64,000 nucleotides of DNA from Selaginella tamariscina. Lineage: Eukaryota > Streptophyta > Lycopodiopsida > Selaginellales > Selaginellaceae. The translations under genes were made by a program, and so were the position numbers. Below are positions 10,440 to 22,689 of the stretch, one piece after another. The DNA is taken from NCBI GenBank assembly GCA_003024785.1, contig PUQB01000778.1, positions 1 to 64,000 of the forward strand, read 5' to 3'. The notes beneath the pieces were generated by a model. That model did no database searches, was not told the DNA's origin, and was given only the letters and a program-made list of their open reading frames with translations. Each line of letters starts with the position of its first letter. Position 1 is the first letter of the stretch.

Positions 10440-13400
10440 GATGTAATACATAGAAATGACATACCCAATTTGAGCAGCACGGATTTCGATTTACAAATCT
10501 TAATCGAGTCAACAAATCAACAGTTAATATACTGAGTGGACTTGGATCACAATCATTTTTATGTCTCACAAACCTTTCCACATTCATTGTCACACCACGA
10601 ACTTTCAACCAGTTTTTTGTTATGGTTGTTACATCTTGAGGTTCACGAACCTATATAAATTTGTTGTAAACTCTTGTTCGCCACAAATTTTTTCAGGTGT
10701 TGATCGACATTAAGTAATTATTTAACTAATGTTATTAACCTATCCATTAGTGACTAGTATTAATTAGCTTTTAACATCAGTTGGATACCTTTTTGTTAGC
10801 TCAAAGACCAAAGTTACTTTTTATGTTTATAACAAACTATATACTGATTCATGAACATTAACCCACAAGTGAAGATTTAACTTTTTAACTTGAAATTAAC
10901 AAACATACTTTATGTGATTGATATTAACCCCGACTAACCTATCAGTCTGATGTTGACCAAGTTGAGCTAATTTTTATTAGACCAGTATTAATTGGTCTAA
11001 AAACTAAAGTTGACCAATATTAACTATTAACTAAAATTGACCATAATTGACTACCACAGAAGTTCATGACAAAGTTACAGGTTTACTTTGAACATTAATT
11101 ACTCCTTGACTACTCGACTCACCTTGATTTAAATGTAAAATAAGTGAATGAGTTAATACACATAAGTTTTGTCTTTATAAGGTAAACTATAAAGAGCTTA
11201 AATATTTACATAGTAATGAATGAAATATTAACTTCAGAGTTGCTATCTAGTAATAGTTGAATTAAAAATTTTATAGTAATGCAAAATGAAGTGAATTAAA
11301 ATTAAAATTTCATGAGTTTTGATTTATGAAAGCTTGTTGAGTTTGAAATTGTAACATGTATGTGTATACCTTGAAATAAGTTTTAATGACATATGATTAC
11401 CATTTCTTAAATAGAATTCTTCATGTGGTAGAGAATAACTCATTCCATCTTACCGTACACTTCATATAAGCTATTATATTCACATACGTAAGAAAACACA
11501 CTTATATTCACATTAGAAATTCAAATCATATAGCATATATTTAGTCATGAACATTATTTAAGTAAACGCACATATTTAAGTCTCATTACACAAATTATAG
11601 AATACTGTTAGTGTATTCTAAACTCTATATACATATTATTCTAAAATAAAGTTTAATTTTCAATAAATTTAAACCATCCAATTAGCCTATATATATTTAA
11701 AATATATTAATTTTTAAACCCTCACCAAAAAATATGATATTATTAATATATTTTAATTTTGATATAAATATCACTTTTAAATACAATGCTAAAATATAAA
11801 ATATTGAATAAACTTTACTTTTTATATAACTATCATTTTAAAACAAAATATCATCCAATTTTATTAAATTATAAGTATTACACGTGAAATTTGATAATAT
11901 TCCATGAAATATCCTTTTTGTACAGTTAAAATGTAAGTTTATTCTTATCAAAACTACTCATGGTTTGCACTTAAAAAAGTTAAAATATTAATATGATGTA
12001 GTTGTCCAAATACTATTCATAGTATGTGATTGTGTGCGTGTAAGTTTTATTACTGTAACATATTTTTGTTACAGGGTTGCGATAAAAGACGTTCAAAATA
12101 TGGTAAAAAGTTTAGCAAGATATACATTGTGATCGGTATGTTCTTTTTTTTTAAAAAGAGTTCAACCGCCACTTGATCATGAAACATTGAATGGGGGTAT
12201 ATCTTGAAACACATCTACTTCTCAGTGAGCATAATAGTTCTAATACGTTGAGATAGTTACTTAAATAAAAATTTAATAAATACATGAAATAAGATGACAC
12301 AAATAAATTTAGATTAAAGTGTTCAAAAGTCTTTGTTTTAAGTAAGAAAATGATTGTTTAAGATTAGGAAACCATTACCAATTTTCACCTCAATGAGCGT
12401 GACCAATTACATGTTAGAAAATAAAGAGAATAAAATATTAAAATATGCTATTACTAGAATTTGCCTTTAAGTTATTCAGATGTACCTTTTATAAAATTTT
12501 AAAATATTACTTTTACAATTTTAATTTTATATTTTTATTATATATCAGAATACCATTTCTTAAAAACTTCAAATGAGTATAAATGGTGTCCAAGCCCCTT
12601 AGATCATTATTAATATATTTTAAATTACATTATCATGTTTTAAACAAAATTTAAGTTAAAATTAAATTTAAACCATTTAATTAGGCTACATCTAAGTTAT
12701 ACTTTTAATTCTATTTTTTAAGATTAAAATAAAACCTAAGTCATGAATTAAAGATAATAAAATTTTTAAAGTATACTACATCAACTTTCTTAATCATGGA
12801 CATGTGAATTTCACACTTACATGTAAAATAATTAAACCATTTTAAATTTAGACTATAAATAAAAAAAACTATTAATTAAGTAAATTTATTTTGTTTAGGT
12901 GAAATTAATTTTATAGAAAGAAAAGAAAAATTGTTAAGCTGAAACTTATTAACAAAGCATCAATAAAAATTTATATTAAATATAATATTAGTTTTATGAA
13001 TTTATGAATATATATAAATAGTGTTTTTATACAAAGTATTTACATATGTAATTTAAAATAAATGACAAGGGGATTTAATGCTAAGATAGGTGTTATATTA
13101 TTTTAAAAAGGAGGGTCTTGATAATTAAGTGTATTGATTTTTAAAAATTAAATATGAATAAATTAATATGGAGCTATTATTTATACAACTCTTTTCATGA
13201 TAAAGGTTATGTTATTAATATATTCTTAAATGGCATATTCAAGGATAAGTTATAGTTCATGTATGCAACAACTCCCTACATATATACTACAATATTATGT
13301 AATGTATACATATAAGTATTTCTCAAATTTGCTTATACATTTATAAATTATTTTATAAATATGAGGTTAGTAAAGAAGTTAAGATTTTAGTGTCACATTC

Positions 13401-13966
13401 AAAAAGTAATAAAAAAAATTAAAAATGTATTAAAATATAAGAACTCATATATTAATGCATGCAATATAACCTCCCCCTCCCTACGCATATACTTATAATG
13501 TACATTTAGTGTATATATACAAGTAAGTCCTCTTTAATTGCACATTCATTTATTAACTATTTTATAAATAAGAATTCATCAATTCTTTCAATAAAAAAAG
13601 TCAAGACTCAATGTTATATTTTAAAATAATAATAAAAAAATATATTAAAACACAAGAAATCATTCATTATTCGTTTTAAGTGATAGTTCATATAAGTTTC
13701 ATTTGGAATGAATTTCTTATGAAATGAAGTTAAATTTTTACCTTTTAAATTAGGTTAAGCAAAAACCACAATAAAGCTTCATTTATTTTGAAAACACTAA
13801 TAAACCTATTTATTTTTCAAGAAACATGAAATTTATCGATTTACGTTTTGTACAAATGCACACCACATCGAAATTGCTTGTTGTATTGATTGACATATAT
13901 ATGAGCAGACATTATTTAATATAGTTATTTGTAAATGTTTATTGTAATATTTTATTCGAATCATAT
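10440..13966. other. long AT-rich gene-free stretch
   Basis: About 3.5 kb of AT-rich sequence with no open frame of interest. 10.70-11.11 kb has many short 'tattaac' and 'gttgacc' near-repeats. A degenerate direct duplication of about 215 bp is visible at 13260-13680. It probably consists of old, unrecognisable repeats. Confidence 0.6.
13260..13680. repeat. degenerate tandem duplication, unit about 215 bp
   Basis: The halves 13260-13450 and 13465-13680 share a 'ctccctac' start, a 'taatgta' block, 'acatttat(a/t)aa(t)tattttataaat' and a 'aaaaatgtattaaaa'-like end in the same order. Non-coding. Confidence 0.5.
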
Positions 13967-14326
13967 TGGTAAGGCCGAAGCCAATAACAAAATAAAAACA
14001 GAATCTTTTAATGAAAAAAGAAGTGAAAAAAGATATGTTTAATTAATTAGTAATGTAAGAGATCGACCAACAATTAATGTTGAATAAGAATATTAAAAAC
14101 CTAACCATAGCCTCCTTTATATATGAAAGCATGACATCCATAGACCATTGAATATGGATCTCCCGTTTTGAACTTGGATCTAGACCACTAATTATAGATC
14201 TGAATTTGGACCACTAGTTCTGGATTTAAATCTAAACCATCAGCTCTTGATCCTAGAATATTTTAATATTGACATATTTCAATACTAGCATTAACATTGT
14301 CTTGGTATATTTGGTGGTTCATAACA
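13967..14326 (-). repeat. Gypsy-II 3' LTR
   Basis: Shares with the 20903-21418 copy a run from 'gccaataacaaa' through 'gtttaattaattagta' and later 'gaatttggaccacta' and 'cataacac', in the same order. The divergence is high, with many substitutions and indels, which indicates an old insertion. Confidence 0.7.
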
Positions 14327-14379
14327 CCATTCCCCTTATTTCGACAGTAAGTTTCACGAGCTGTAGCATGAGCTTGACG

Positions 14380-14560
14380 TGGTTTGACAAGGTATTGGTG
14401 GTGAAAAGTGACAATGGCCTTTTGAACATGAGCAAGATTCTCCTTTGGCTCTCAAGTGCGGTTATTTGGAGAGTAACCAACACAATCAACGAAGTAATAA
14501 ATCTTACCCTGAAAAAGTTTAAAATCCAAGATAGCGGCAACCTCATACTCTAGTATATCA
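14380..14560 (-). pseudogene. Gypsy-II chromodomain remnant
   Basis: The minus strand reads 'EYEVAAILDFKLFQG', 'YYFVD', 'GYSPNNRT', then 'EPKENLAH' with an internal stop. This matches the chromodomain core (Tyr/Trp cage, 'WEPxxNL') of Gypsy-I at 33.13-33.31 kb. In chromoviruses this C-terminal integrase module targets insertion to marked chromatin. Confidence 0.75.
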
Positions 14561-14949
14561 TCAAGCTCGACTAGTGATGGTGGTGGTGGTATTTGGAATA
14601 TACAGTTTGAAAACAGAAACATAAAAAACCGAATGGACCTTCATGGTGCTGAGGAGTTGAAGACCGAAGGCAACATCGTTGATCTTACCAATTATAAAAA
14701 ATGGTCAAAGGTGTTGGTAATCAAGTTTGTCACATGGCCTAGTGGTATTGAGATTGTGTCGAAGGAGCCAAACCCGATTGCCAACTTGAAAAGTAGGAGT
14801 AAGACGACGATGTTGATTATCAGTTGCTTTATGGGAAACTTGGGCATGGTGTAAATGATGAGCCAATTCCTCTTAAATCTGACAAAGATGATCAAAATGG
14901 GCTTCAGCCAATGGGTTCACTGGGACATTGACGCAAGCATGCAAAATGT

Positions 14950-16740
14950 CATAGTTTTTACTATGACTCGACCCTTTACTTTGGACGTTGACTGTTGTTA
15001 CCTACTGTACTATGTTGATGGACCCTAGATGTAGTAGGAAACAGGCCCGCTTAGTGCACTTGGGTATCTAGTGATGGTCCGGCCGGGTGTCATTAGGTAT
15101 TTGCAGGAAACTCTAAGCGAAGCTAGAACTTACCTTCTAGAAACCCACCCCCGATTTTGACGTCCCGAATAGGTTGATTGTTGTTGCAGATGAGTTTGGC
15201 GTGTTAAGTAGGGTTAGGAACACCCCTAGGGTTGACCTAACCCTAGGGTTGCCCTAACCCACGCCCTAAAACCCCCACCCCCTTGGGTAGGGTTTAGGGG
15301 TAGGAGTAAGGGTGAGTTATAGCTCATATTGCTAATTTCTAAGGGGCTAAATTCAGTGCCAGCCCACTAACACATATAGGAAAAGAGGGGGGGGGGGGGG
15401 GTCCGTCACATAAATAAGGTAGAGTATATGTAGGAGAGCTCCTGGGTTCATGAATGAGTTCGTTGCTCTTCTGCCGGTGCAAGCTTCAGCTTGTGTCGTT
15501 AAGGTACAACCCTCTGTTGTGCCGCCCTAACTTCCAGATGCCAGGGGTACGTCCCACCTTCGGGGTAGCTTACCCTTAACGTTGGCGAATCCATGCCTGG
15601 GAGGACTTGTCGGGATGCACGTTAAAGCAGAGGTTGAGGCTTGTCTCCAGCCTCCTCCTCCACGTCAAGCTAGGAGCAACACTCACAGCTAACAGGGCAC
15701 GTTCGTGTCCTTGTCCAACTGTGGGCGTGGGTTCTTGATTGACAGGTTTCCTTACCGTTCTTGAGGGATAATTGAGGGGTTCTAGAGTTGGCATTTAGGA
15801 GCCACGTTTGTGGCACTTGGTGCAACTCTTGAATCTAAGGGCTATGGCATGATAGCCCACATCGGGGAAGGCAGTGTCACATGGAGATGTGACACTGGGC
15901 TAAACGTCACATGGTACAACGCCCGAGGCACGCCCTTTGGGGTTATGTCATGGGCTTGTCGCTAAGGGGTTGGATACTCTAGCAAACAGGCATGCTTGTG
16001 CTTGCACTAGGGTGCTAAGCCTTGGGCATCCGCTCAAGGGAGGTTAGGTCTCATAACTAGGTGTGCTTTGGCACACTTGGCTAGGGGAGTGTTCTCCTTG
16101 GAATTCAAGGGTTGAACAACCTAACATGTTAGCAGGAGCCCTTTCGTGAGGCACTCGCAAGGTCATGTGCTTAGGGTTATCCCAAACCTAGCCTTAGGGA
16201 GTTTGCTTAGCAGAACACTCGTGTCCGCCTACGGCGCACACTCGTGTCCTCACTAAGTACTAGCCCTAGGTCTAGGGTATAACTTGGCCACTCAAACCCT
16301 TAGGGGTTAGTCGTGGTTCAGGGTACCCCTTGTCGCCCTAAAGGGGTTGTACTCCCGGATGAGGGTGATTCCTCAAGGGGTAAGTGACGATGCCTTAGCT
16401 CTGTCCAGGGGTATGTGTGGAACACACGTCTCCTTGATGGGGGTTAGGGCATGAGCCTGTCTAGGTCTTCTAGGGCAAGACCCTAAGTCAACTAGGGTTA
16501 TCCCTCAAGGGTTTTGGGGGTAGACACTCTAGGGAGACTTAGGCTAAACCCTAAGTCAACTAGGGTTATCCCTCAAGGGTTCTGGGGGCAGACATTCTAG
16601 GGAGACTTAGGCTAAACCCTAAGTCTTGTCCACTTGGGCATTAGAGTCTAACCCTAGGGGTCGTTGGGGTTGTTCTGGGAAACTTAGCGTTGCTCACATA
16701 GGGTGATGACGCCGAATGGCCACCTGGCAGGCCACGTGTT
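14950..16740. mobile_element. GC-rich insertion inside Gypsy-II integrase, class unknown
   Basis: GC content rises sharply at about 14.95 kb and falls back at about 16.74 kb, and Gypsy-II integrase sequence is interrupted across exactly this interval. The block is full of short palindromic CCCTAGGG and 'aaccctaagtcaactaggg' type motifs, has a G14-16 homopolymer near 15390, and contains a tandem pair with a unit of about 70 bp at 16487-16625. There is no convincing protein. A CATAAATAAGG TATA-like motif near 15410 would fit a long solo LTR in plus orientation, but I could not define ends or a target duplication. Confidence 0.45.
16487..16625. repeat. tandem pair, unit about 70 bp
   Basis: Two nearly identical adjacent units each run from 'gtcaactagggttatccct' through 'tagggagacttaggcta', within the GC-rich insertion. 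Confidence 0.85.
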
Positions 16741-16749
16741 GGCCCTTTG

Positions 16750-17680
16750 GGTTAAAACTCTGACACAAAAACTATTGGGGATGTTGCCTAGTGATTGCAA
16801 AGAACAACGACTGACTTGTTGAGTTATGCACTGAGTTGTTATATGTGAACTTTGCAATGGGCAAAAGATTAACCCAGTTGTCTTATTGGTAGTTGTTAAA
16901 GCACCGAAGGTACTACTCCATGGTTTGGATAGTACACTCCGTCTGACCATTAATTTATGAATGGTAACCTAAGGAAAGCTTGCACTAAATATGAAAAAGC
17001 TTGAGCAATTGTTTTCAAAACTTAGTAGCAAACTAAGGGCCATGATCACTAACAATGTCCTTTAACAAGCCATGTGACCAAAATACCTCCCGTACCACTA
17101 GATCAGTCGTTTCCTCGCTTATGATAGATTTGATGCATGGGATGAAATAAGCCATCTTAAAATCTATCCACCATAATTAATGCTAAGTCAAATCATTTAA
17201 AACTTAGGAGATTGGTGATGAAATTCATGAAAATCAATTTTCAAGGGCCACTTGGAACCAATAATGGCTAGAGTAAATTGTATGGGTGATGGTGAGGAAC
17301 CTTGAACTGACAATATATATCTCAAGTGCGTACAAAATTAGCCACGTACTTACAGAGTTGAGGCCACTAGTAATCACGGGTAAGAAGCTCAAGTGTTTTG
17401 TGAGCTTTAAAATGTTCAACAACAACAACATCATGGCAAATAATACTTGAAAATAGCAAGAACTTTCCGGTATATACAGGAGTTCGTTGTAAAACAGCAA
17501 GCCATTACGAACGTCAAACCGCCTGTAATCACCACGGTTATAATTGGAGTTGGAACTTGAAGCGTGATTTGGAATAATATGGTTCAAAACATCCTGAACA
17601 AAGGTATTAACTGGTAATCGTGCGAACCATGGGAATCCATTGGGGCTAATGTTACCTCGATAATCATCACTTTTAAACAA
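16750..17680 (-). pseudogene. Gypsy-II integrase (HHCC and core) remnant
   Basis: The frame from 17680 down reads 'DVRNGLLFYNELLYIPESS', the stretch just before the HHCC zinc-binding part of Ty3/Gypsy integrase (compare '[16 protein letters not shown]' in Gypsy-I). Further down, across frameshifts, lies 'GQTECTIQTME' and 'FTYNNSVHNST', the catalytic-core end. Stops and frame changes make it inactive. Confidence 0.75.
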
Positions 17681-18683
17681 TTGGATCCTAATAGAACTTG
17701 TTGTTTTTAATCAAATGCTGGATCACCGGGATGAGAAGCCAAGTAGAATCATTGGGATGGAGTGTCTGGTTTACCCTATTATGAACTTGGTCGATACGTG
17801 ATGACAAAATTGAACCGTGCTAAGAACTGGGCCCAACAAAATTGTCAACGATTCAAAACTCGTGCCAACTAGAAGTACATGAAGTTCTTATGGTCGTTGT
17901 AAACTACTACTTGGTGTGGTGAACTTTTCAAAACATGCCTCCATTCTTCAAATGAATCCACAACAATCAGAAGTTCTTTGTTATGTACCTCATAATTAAT
18001 CTCCGATGCGAGAAACTTACGGGAATGAAATGCGCTACCGGGTGGAGCTGATCATCTTCACCAACCTAAGAAAAGATGTTCCTAAGTACAAAGTCGATGC
18101 ATCGGCCTTGATGACAAAAGGTTTGTCAAGATCTGGGTAAGTCAATATTGGAGCGAAGGTGAAGGCCTGCTTCAAGGCATTGAAAACAACATCCATCTCC
18201 TATGTCCACACAAACTGCTTGTCCTTTTGTGTAAGTTTGGTAAGTGACAACATGATTTTAGAGTAGTCTTTGATAAATTTGCAGTAAAAATTAGCAAAGC
18301 AAAAAAACACTTATAAATTGAGGGACCTACTAATCTAACACAGTCCTCACCTTGACAGGATCTCCATTAAAACTTCTTCAGACGAGACAATGTACCTTAA
18401 GAATTTCATATGGTCTTACTCAAAACTGCACTTCTCAAGCTTGGCATAAAAGCCATAGTCCCATAACTTTTACAGAACTTGTTAAACATACTTCTCGTGC
18501 TCCTCCAATGTCTTAAAATATATGAGAATGCCGTCAAGATACATGATCACGAACACATCCAAAAACTCACGTCGTTAGCCATATGTTGAAAGACAACTAG
18601 TGCATTGGTGAGACTAGACGGCATCACCATATACTCAAAATGGACGTACTGCATACAAAATACAGTCCCCTGGTGAATCCTAA

Positions 18684-18992
18684 TTAAGTTATATGCACCT
18701 CGAAGTTAATCTTGCTAAAGTACTTGGCCCTGGCAAGACGCTCCAACATACTCAATATCAATGGTAAGGGGTACCGATTGTGTACCATCACTTTGTTGAG
18801 TTCACAATAATCCACCACCAAATACAATGAGCCATCTTTCTTTTTAATAAAAAAAAATAAGCACACTGACTGGAGATTTGAAGTGTTGAATGAATCTGTT
18901 AAAAAAATTCTCCTCAATATATGCAAAACCTTGAGTTTTGCTAGAGAAAGTTTGTAAATCAATTCCCAAGGGAGTTGAACACCTTCCACCAA
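18684..18992 (-). pseudogene. Gypsy-II reverse transcriptase fragment
   Basis: Reads 'FFFIKKKDGSLYLVVDYCE', 'LNKV', 'NRYPLPLI', 'LARAKYFSKINFE', which are RT motifs 1-3 of Ty3/Gypsy polymerases (intact counterpart in Gypsy-I near 35.7-35.9 kb). The 'DL' of the catalytic 'KIDL' has become 'NF' and the YLDD region is not open. Remnant only. Confidence 0.85.
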
Positions 18993-19849
18993 GTCAATAA
19001 GATAATCGTATGGCTAGTGTTATGGGAGCTTATTAGTCTTGACCTTGTCGAAGACGTCAACAAACTCAATGTATTTAACTGGTAGTTGGATTGGGGATTT
19101 ACTCGAGCTAGACTCAACTGCTAGGGTGATAATTATAATAAAAACTAATAAAGATTATGTTTACCTTCATGAATAAATTTGTTCAACAAGATCGTGCAAA
19201 CTCGTAAGAACTTCAAAGCTGGGTTGGGAGAATTAAAACCGTTCGGGGGTAAATTGAAACACTGCTTGTGTCAATTGATAGTCGAATTTGTGTATCTCAA
19301 ACCATGGTGTACCAAGGATAACTAGATACTCAGAATTACTGATCATGTTGAATGAAATCATGCAGGAACTATCTCCCAAAGTCACCTAGATGGGCTCAGA
19401 TTCTTCAATAACAGCACCTGATATCACATGCCGGGAATCCATGACAGAGACATGAACTTAATACAGGAGCTTCTTTAGGAAAATGGAGTGTCAACATGTA
19501 AAGGTGTGATTCATGAAAAATATTGGCTCATGAGCCTAGTAGAGTTAATGCTTTGACTTTGAAACCCCTTGTCATATAAAACTCAGTTTTGTGTGGCAAA
19601 TAACTTACCAATTCGAGACAACGGAATGAAATCAGTTATTTATAAGGACTTTTTATGCTCGGGATGGTCCAACTAAACAGTTCTTAATTTGGTTGAACTT
19701 ACTCGTTTAACTCCACATCCAACTTGTTAAGAACTTCAAAACTGTTGCTTTGGCTCAAGGGATTGGGACTCTCAAAGCGAACGTGGTTAACCATGATGGA
19801 TTGAGGATTCATGGGATGAACATGGTTGACCATGCGCCTCAGCTTGTTT

Positions 19850-19915
19850 GATCACGATGTGATTAGGACCACCGCAGTATAAGCACAAACCATTGGTTCT
19901 ATGCCATTGCTTCTC
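19850..19915 (-). pseudogene. Gypsy-II Gag zinc-knuckle remnant
   Basis: The minus strand reads 'NGLCLYCGGPNHIVIKQAEA', a CX2CX4HX4C knuckle in which the last Cys is Gln. The arrangement equals 'CLYCGAAGHKVAEC' of Gypsy-I. The gag frame around it is broken by stops. Confidence 0.7.
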
Positions 19916-20689
19916 AGTTGCAGTCAATGATCCTTAACATCGAGCTTGGGCTACATCACACTCCATGGGAATTGGGCTTCCAGTTGGGACTTGACCAGGA
20001 GCATGGGTTACCATCAGTACTATTGGCGGTGATGTTACTATTGTTGCATATATATATTCCCTCCAGAATGCCTGGAGCTACTTTGACCGACGTTCAAAAC
20101 AGTCGATTATCGCACTGTACGACATAACTAATAGCCTCGGAGAGACTTTACTGGTCCTTATAGAATGTCAGAAAAGGTCTTTAACATTGTTGTGGAGCCC
20201 TTAGCAAAATTGATTAATCAGAGCTTCCTCATCCCATGGCACGTCACATGCCAAAAGGCGAAACTTCAATGCAGATATTGATACTGAGCAATACCTTATT
20301 GAAGTTGACGAATCTTATTGATTGTTATTTGGACATTGTTGGTGTCACTAAAGCAATACTTAAACTTCAAAACAAACAATTCAAAGTTGTCCAACAGTTG
20401 TGAGTTTTTTACAACAAAGATGCAAACTAGGCTCGAGCAGTGCCGGTGAGTAATAGTCCAACTAGACCCACCTTCGAATGATCATCAGCATAACGACTAG
20501 GGTTTATTCAAATGGCCAAGCAAATCTCATTCATGAACCCACGGAATTGGGACCTTATACCATTAAACTTTTCTGCTTTCGGTTCCTATAGTTTGTAGAG
20601 GAACTTGAGCTCGAAAACTTGCTTTGTAGTAATTGAATTTGGCGTGTGATTTCAGCCACTTACTGCACCAGTTTCTGACCCTCCTGATC

Positions 20690-20851
20690 CTACCACTCCT
20701 TGATCTTAACAAGCTCATACTTTTTTGCCATCAATCGCTGATTCTCGTTTCTTAATTGTTGATTCTCCTGTTTCACATCGGTGACCTCGATGCGCAAATA
20801 TTCCAACTCTGAAAGCATGTGTATATAATCTTGTTGAGTGATTGTTGCCAT
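20690..20851 (-). pseudogene. Gypsy-II Gag N-terminal coiled coil, truncated
   Basis: A 53-codon frame starts MATITQQDY at 20851 and continues with heptad-like 'LSELEYLRIEVTDVKQENQQ' and 'LRNENQRLMAKKYELVK' before a TAG at 20692-20690. Position directly inside the 5' LTR and the coiled-coil character identify it as the Gag start. Confidence 0.65.
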
Positions 20852-20902
20852 TATCCTAATGTGATTGGAATGCGACTAACGTGAAGATATTTCGGTTCAA
20901 AC

Positions 20903-21418
20903 TGTCAAAGCCAAAGCCAAAGCCAATAACAAAGTAAAAATGGAATTTTTTAGTGAAGAAAAGAAGTGAAAGAATATATGTTTAATTAATTAGTATTGCA
21001 AAAGATCGAATATTTTGTTATGTCATGCATAAGAAACAATATATATAATAGATTAAAACAAACATTTTGAAAATTTTGTGAAATGTTTTAAAAATGTAAG
21101 AAAAGATTTTTAAATGAGAACCACTAGAAAATGTTGTGTTAAAATATCATAAAATAATGCACTCATCAAAAATATCAATTATTATTGAGTAAACTTCTCT
21201 TTAACAATGATAAAAAATACATGACCATCGATTACATATATGAATTTGGACCACTAATTTTGGATTTGAATATGAATAATTAGTTCTGATCCTAAAATAT
21301 CTTAAAAAAATATTTTAATGTTAATATATTCTAATATTAACATCATCATCAACTTGATATCCACATATTCTAATATTAACATCATCATAGTCTCTGTATA
21401 TTCTAGTAGTTTATGACA
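20903..21418 (-). repeat. Gypsy-II 5' LTR with internal insertion
   Basis: Counterpart of 13967-14326, begins TGTCA and ends TGACA on the plus strand. The stretch 21008-21223 is absent from the other LTR and is one arm of the inverted repeat described separately. Confidence 0.65.
21008..21223 (+). repeat. inverted repeat, left arm
   Basis: The reverse complement of this arm matches 22021-22218 over nearly its whole length (for example 'ttgttatgtcatgcataaga', 'acattttgaaaattttgtg', 'gaaaagatttttaaatgaga'). One 25-nt block near 21160 differs from the right arm, and the rest is roughly 90 percent identical by eye. The spacer is about 800 bp. Confidence 0.85.
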
Positions 21419-22020
21419 CATATGATTTCAAATTAATAAATGTTTTAAACTTTATAAATTTTCAAAAAAAAATTATATCAATATTTATAATATTTGTCTT
21501 TACCAAGCATATAAAACACACATGGGCATTTTATTGCAATGTCACATGTTATTTTTTAAATAGTTATAAAAGTTAAATTTGTCGTTGATTCCATTATTTT
21601 AATCATCCTATTAAGAATAGTTTACAACATTATATACTTTTTATTATTATTTTAATTGTTATGTCTTGTTATACTTGTTACATATACTTTAAAATAATAA
21701 AAGGATAGTGTAAGTATTACAATTCATTTAATTTGATTTAAATTAACTTTATATTTTATCTTGTAATGTTATTTATCAAAATCATTCACTATAATCCATA
21801 ACAAACCTTATGAACTGTAGTTATCAAACATACATAGCTTCAAACTTTTTACATAGTTAAACTCCATGAATCTTTACATTGTCAAATAATAGTATCAATG
21901 TTTTATTATTCTTAAATAATTAAATTTTGCATTATTCAGTAAGAGACACATGTTTTCTGTTTTGTTAAAGGGTTCCTGGCTTTTTAAAAATCTTGCATTG
22001 TCAAGCAATAAGATAAGAAA

Positions 22021-22218
22021 CATGTATTTTTTATCATTGTTAAAGAGAAGTTTACCAAATAAATTGGCATTAATTTATGATATTTTAACACAAACATTTT
22101 CTAATGGTTCTCATTTAAAAATCTTTTCTTACGTTTTTAAAACATTTCACAAAATTTTCAAAATGTCTATTTTAATCTATTATATATTATTTCTTATGCA
22201 TGACATAACAAAATATTC
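22021..22218 (-). repeat. inverted repeat, right arm
   Basis: Partner of 21008-21223. The plus-strand open frame across it (21950-22222) is a by-product of AT-rich sequence and has no domain. The interval 21224-22020 between the arms is AT-rich and non-coding. Confidence 0.85.
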
Positions 22219-22222
22219 TTAA

Positions 22223-22689
22223 ATAACATCCTATAATATCAAAATTCATGTCAATAATGTAAGCTGTAAGAATTATGTTTCTTATGAGGTATTTATCAAT
22301 TTTATACAATTTATTACATACTGTCACAATACCTTAAAAGAAAAATTTGGACAAAATATTCTGTAATGACATGAAGTTTAATTAATTATATTTTTTAAAA
22401 TCAATGTATAAATTTATACTAGTTTATAATAATATAATAAATATTCACATAGTTTAAACATGGGATGGTCAATGAATGTGTAAATTATCAGTGCCACCAT
22501 CTACACCAACACTGCATTTTAATTCACTATTCCACACTTTTATTTAAAGTGGATATTTATTTTATATTTGCTTAACACGTAGAAATGCCGAGGATTGGCA
22601 CTTGGAGACATGAGATTAAACATCTATATTTATACGAGGTGGTTTTGACTTAAGCTTGCCAAAACTACATTTGGTTTGGACTTAAGCTT
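22223..22689. other. AT-rich intergenic DNA
   Basis: No gene seen. Just before 22690 there is a short direct repeat of 'gacttaagcttgccaaa' (near 22647 and 22679), lying at the point where the inverted duplication begins. Confidence 0.6.

Larger units (their letters stand above)
13967..21418 (-). mobile_element. Gypsy-II: decayed chromodomain Ty3/Gypsy retrotransposon
   Basis: Direct repeats at 13967-14326 and 20903-21418 are read as LTRs (the right one begins TGTCA and ends TGACA). Between them, on the minus strand and in retroviral order, lie gag with a coiled-coil start (20851 down), a zinc-knuckle remnant (near 19.88 kb), reverse transcriptase (18.68-18.99 kb), the integrase HHCC region and core (17.7-16.75 kb), the integrase C-terminal part (14.9-14.6 kb) and a chromodomain (14.56-14.38 kb). 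All frames are riddled with stops, so the element is old. Two insertions are visible: a GC-rich block of about 1.8 kb inside integrase, and a 216-bp arm of an inverted repeat inside the right LTR. The chromodomain and HHCC region resemble Gypsy-I, so both belong to the chromovirus group. Confidence 0.8.

Noticed and set aside
10950..11110. Cluster of TTGAC words resembling W-boxes
   Set aside because: It lies in a long gene-free AT-rich stretch as part of degenerate 'gttgacc' and 'tattaac' repeats, with no gene within reach to regulate.
14269..14854. Small plus-strand frames at 14269-14553 and 14633-14854
   Set aside because: The opposite strand carries the Gypsy-II integrase C-terminus and chromodomain in the expected order, so these are shadows.
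15240..16640. Telomere-like CCCTAAA words in the GC-rich block
   Set aside because: They are isolated and mixed with CCCTAGGG and other variants. There is no head-to-tail telomeric array, so this is not an interstitial telomere.
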